Assembly (NCBI RefSeq): GCF_013085465.1
Contig: NZ_CP049838.1
Coordinates: 6,634,001-6,698,000 of the forward strand
Source: Streptomyces asoensis
GTDB lineage: Bacteria; Actinomycetota; Actinomycetes; Streptomycetales; Streptomycetaceae
Reading direction: 5' to 3'
DNA length: 64,000 nt
Part shown: piece after piece, positions 63,495-64,000 of the stretch
Layout of the letters: every line of letters begins with the position of its first letter
Position numbering within the stretch: position 1 is the first letter of the stretch
The notes under the pieces: model-generated
Seen by the model: only the letters and a program-made list of their open reading frames with translations
Told to the model about the DNA's origin: nothing
Databases searched by the model: none
Translations under genes and position numbers: made by a program

Positions 63495-64000
63495 ATGCGA
63501 GCACCGGTGCAGAAGACGCGGCCTCGGCGTACAGGCAGGCAGACGGCCTCCGAGGGGGGCGCGGAGCGCACCCCTGTCGGCAAGGGCCGTCCGACCCATG
63601 TACGCAACCGGCTGATCGTCGCGGTGGCCGTCGTGGCCGCCGCCGTCGCCGGTGCGGGCGCCCCCTCGATCCTCGCCGCCTCCGGGCAGCTGAAGGACTC
63701 CCAGGACCTGGTCACCCTGGCCGAACAGACCCAGGACGCCCTCGCCCTCGCCCAGTCCCTGGCGGACGAGCGCGACGAGGTCACCACCTACGTGGCGGCC
63801 GGCCGGGTGAAGTCCAAGGCGCCCTCCGCCCAGGGCAGCGCCCGGGTGGACCGGCAGGCGCGCGAGCTGACCGCCGGGACGGACGTCTCCGCGGCGCTGC
63901 GCGAGGCCCTCGACTCCGTGCCGTCCGTGCGCCAGTCGGCCCTCACCGGCAAGAGCACGGCGCTCCAGGCGCACGAGGCGTACTCCCGGGCCATCGCCGC
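63495..64000 (+). CDS. Nitrate/nitrite-sensing-type histidine kinase, N-terminal part (cut by window edge)
   Basis: The visible 168 residues have a basic cytoplasmic start, a membrane helix (about 37-56, NRLIVAVAVVAAAVAGAGA) and the beginning of an extracytoplasmic helical sensor with ALALAQSLADERDEVTTYVAAGR, typical of the NIT domain of Streptomyces nitrate- and nitrite-sensing kinases, often next to roadblock/GTPase genes. The kinase core is outside the window. ATG 63495 or GTG 63507 could be the start. Confidence 0.8.
   Translation, partial: MRAPVQKTRPRRTGRQTASEGGAERTPVGKGRPTHVRNRLIVAVAVVAAAVAGAGAPSILAASGQLKDSQDLVTLAEQTQDALALAQSLADERDEVTTYVAAGRVKSKAPSAQGSARVDRQARELTAGTDVSAALREALDSVPSVRQSALTGKSTALQAHEAYSRAIA

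Overview
The window is high-GC actinobacterial chromosome with GC-rich third codon positions, GTG/TTG starts, 4-bp ATGA/GTGA gene overlaps, WhiB-like and SigH-type regulators and rare TTA codons. Gene content and order match the Streptomyces core around dasR, sigH, sodN, kgd and lon (in S. coelicolor roughly SCO5229-SCO5287, recalled and not searched). I saw no tRNA, rRNA, insertion sequence, prophage or CRISPR array.

Layout. 1-7.7 kb: end of a sodium:solute symporter with a DUF3311 partner, then the chitobiose/N-acetylglucosamine block: dasR divergent from dasABC-dasD, with nagB convergent, joined by DasR operators (dre sites). 8-13.5 kb: PdtaS-like kinase, wblE, a lipid-kinase-family gene, and sigH with its anti-sigma gene prsH. 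13.7-19.2 kb: UBP zinc finger, Na+/H+ antiporter, PLP enzyme, then a family 2B encapsulin shell gene overlapping a polyprenyl diphosphate synthase gene, its likely cargo. 19.3-25.8 kb: TetR/reductase pair, a small Cys-rich protein, a catalytically dead histidine-phosphatase-fold protein, AraC plus two VOC proteins, nickel superoxide dismutase sodN with its maturation protease sodX, CGNR regulator, methyltransferase. 25.9-34.9 kb: polar amino-acid ABC transporter, malic enzyme, MDR oxidoreductase, a small HTH plus Clp-N-domain pair behind a double operator, and a DUF4097/PadR operon.

35.5-49.4 kb is the accessory island and the main find. A Trypco1-like gene, a trypsin-VMAP-C gene, a MoxR AAA+ ATPase gene and a large vWA-like protein gene form a vWA-MoxR-VMAP type conflict system. 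Directly behind them is a FxSxx-COOH RiPP locus: precursor peptide, radical SAM maturase, HExxH protein and a TIR/NB-ARC/TPR protein. All are on one strand with tight spacing. Three genes of the island (trypsin-VMAP, vWA, HExxH) each carry an in-frame TTA codon, and I saw none elsewhere in the window, so the island probably depends on the bldA leucyl-tRNA and thus on development.

49.4-64 kb returns to core functions: the 2-oxoglutarate metabolism enzyme Kgd, a two-component system, a spermidine-synthase-fold protein, a rhomboid-like membrane protein, a DUF5954 protein, a GNAT enzyme, lon behind an HspR-type (HAIR) site, a MarR regulator, a PP2C-like protein, and the start of a nitrate-sensing-type histidine kinase cut by the window edge. 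Strong hairpin terminators separate most transcription units.
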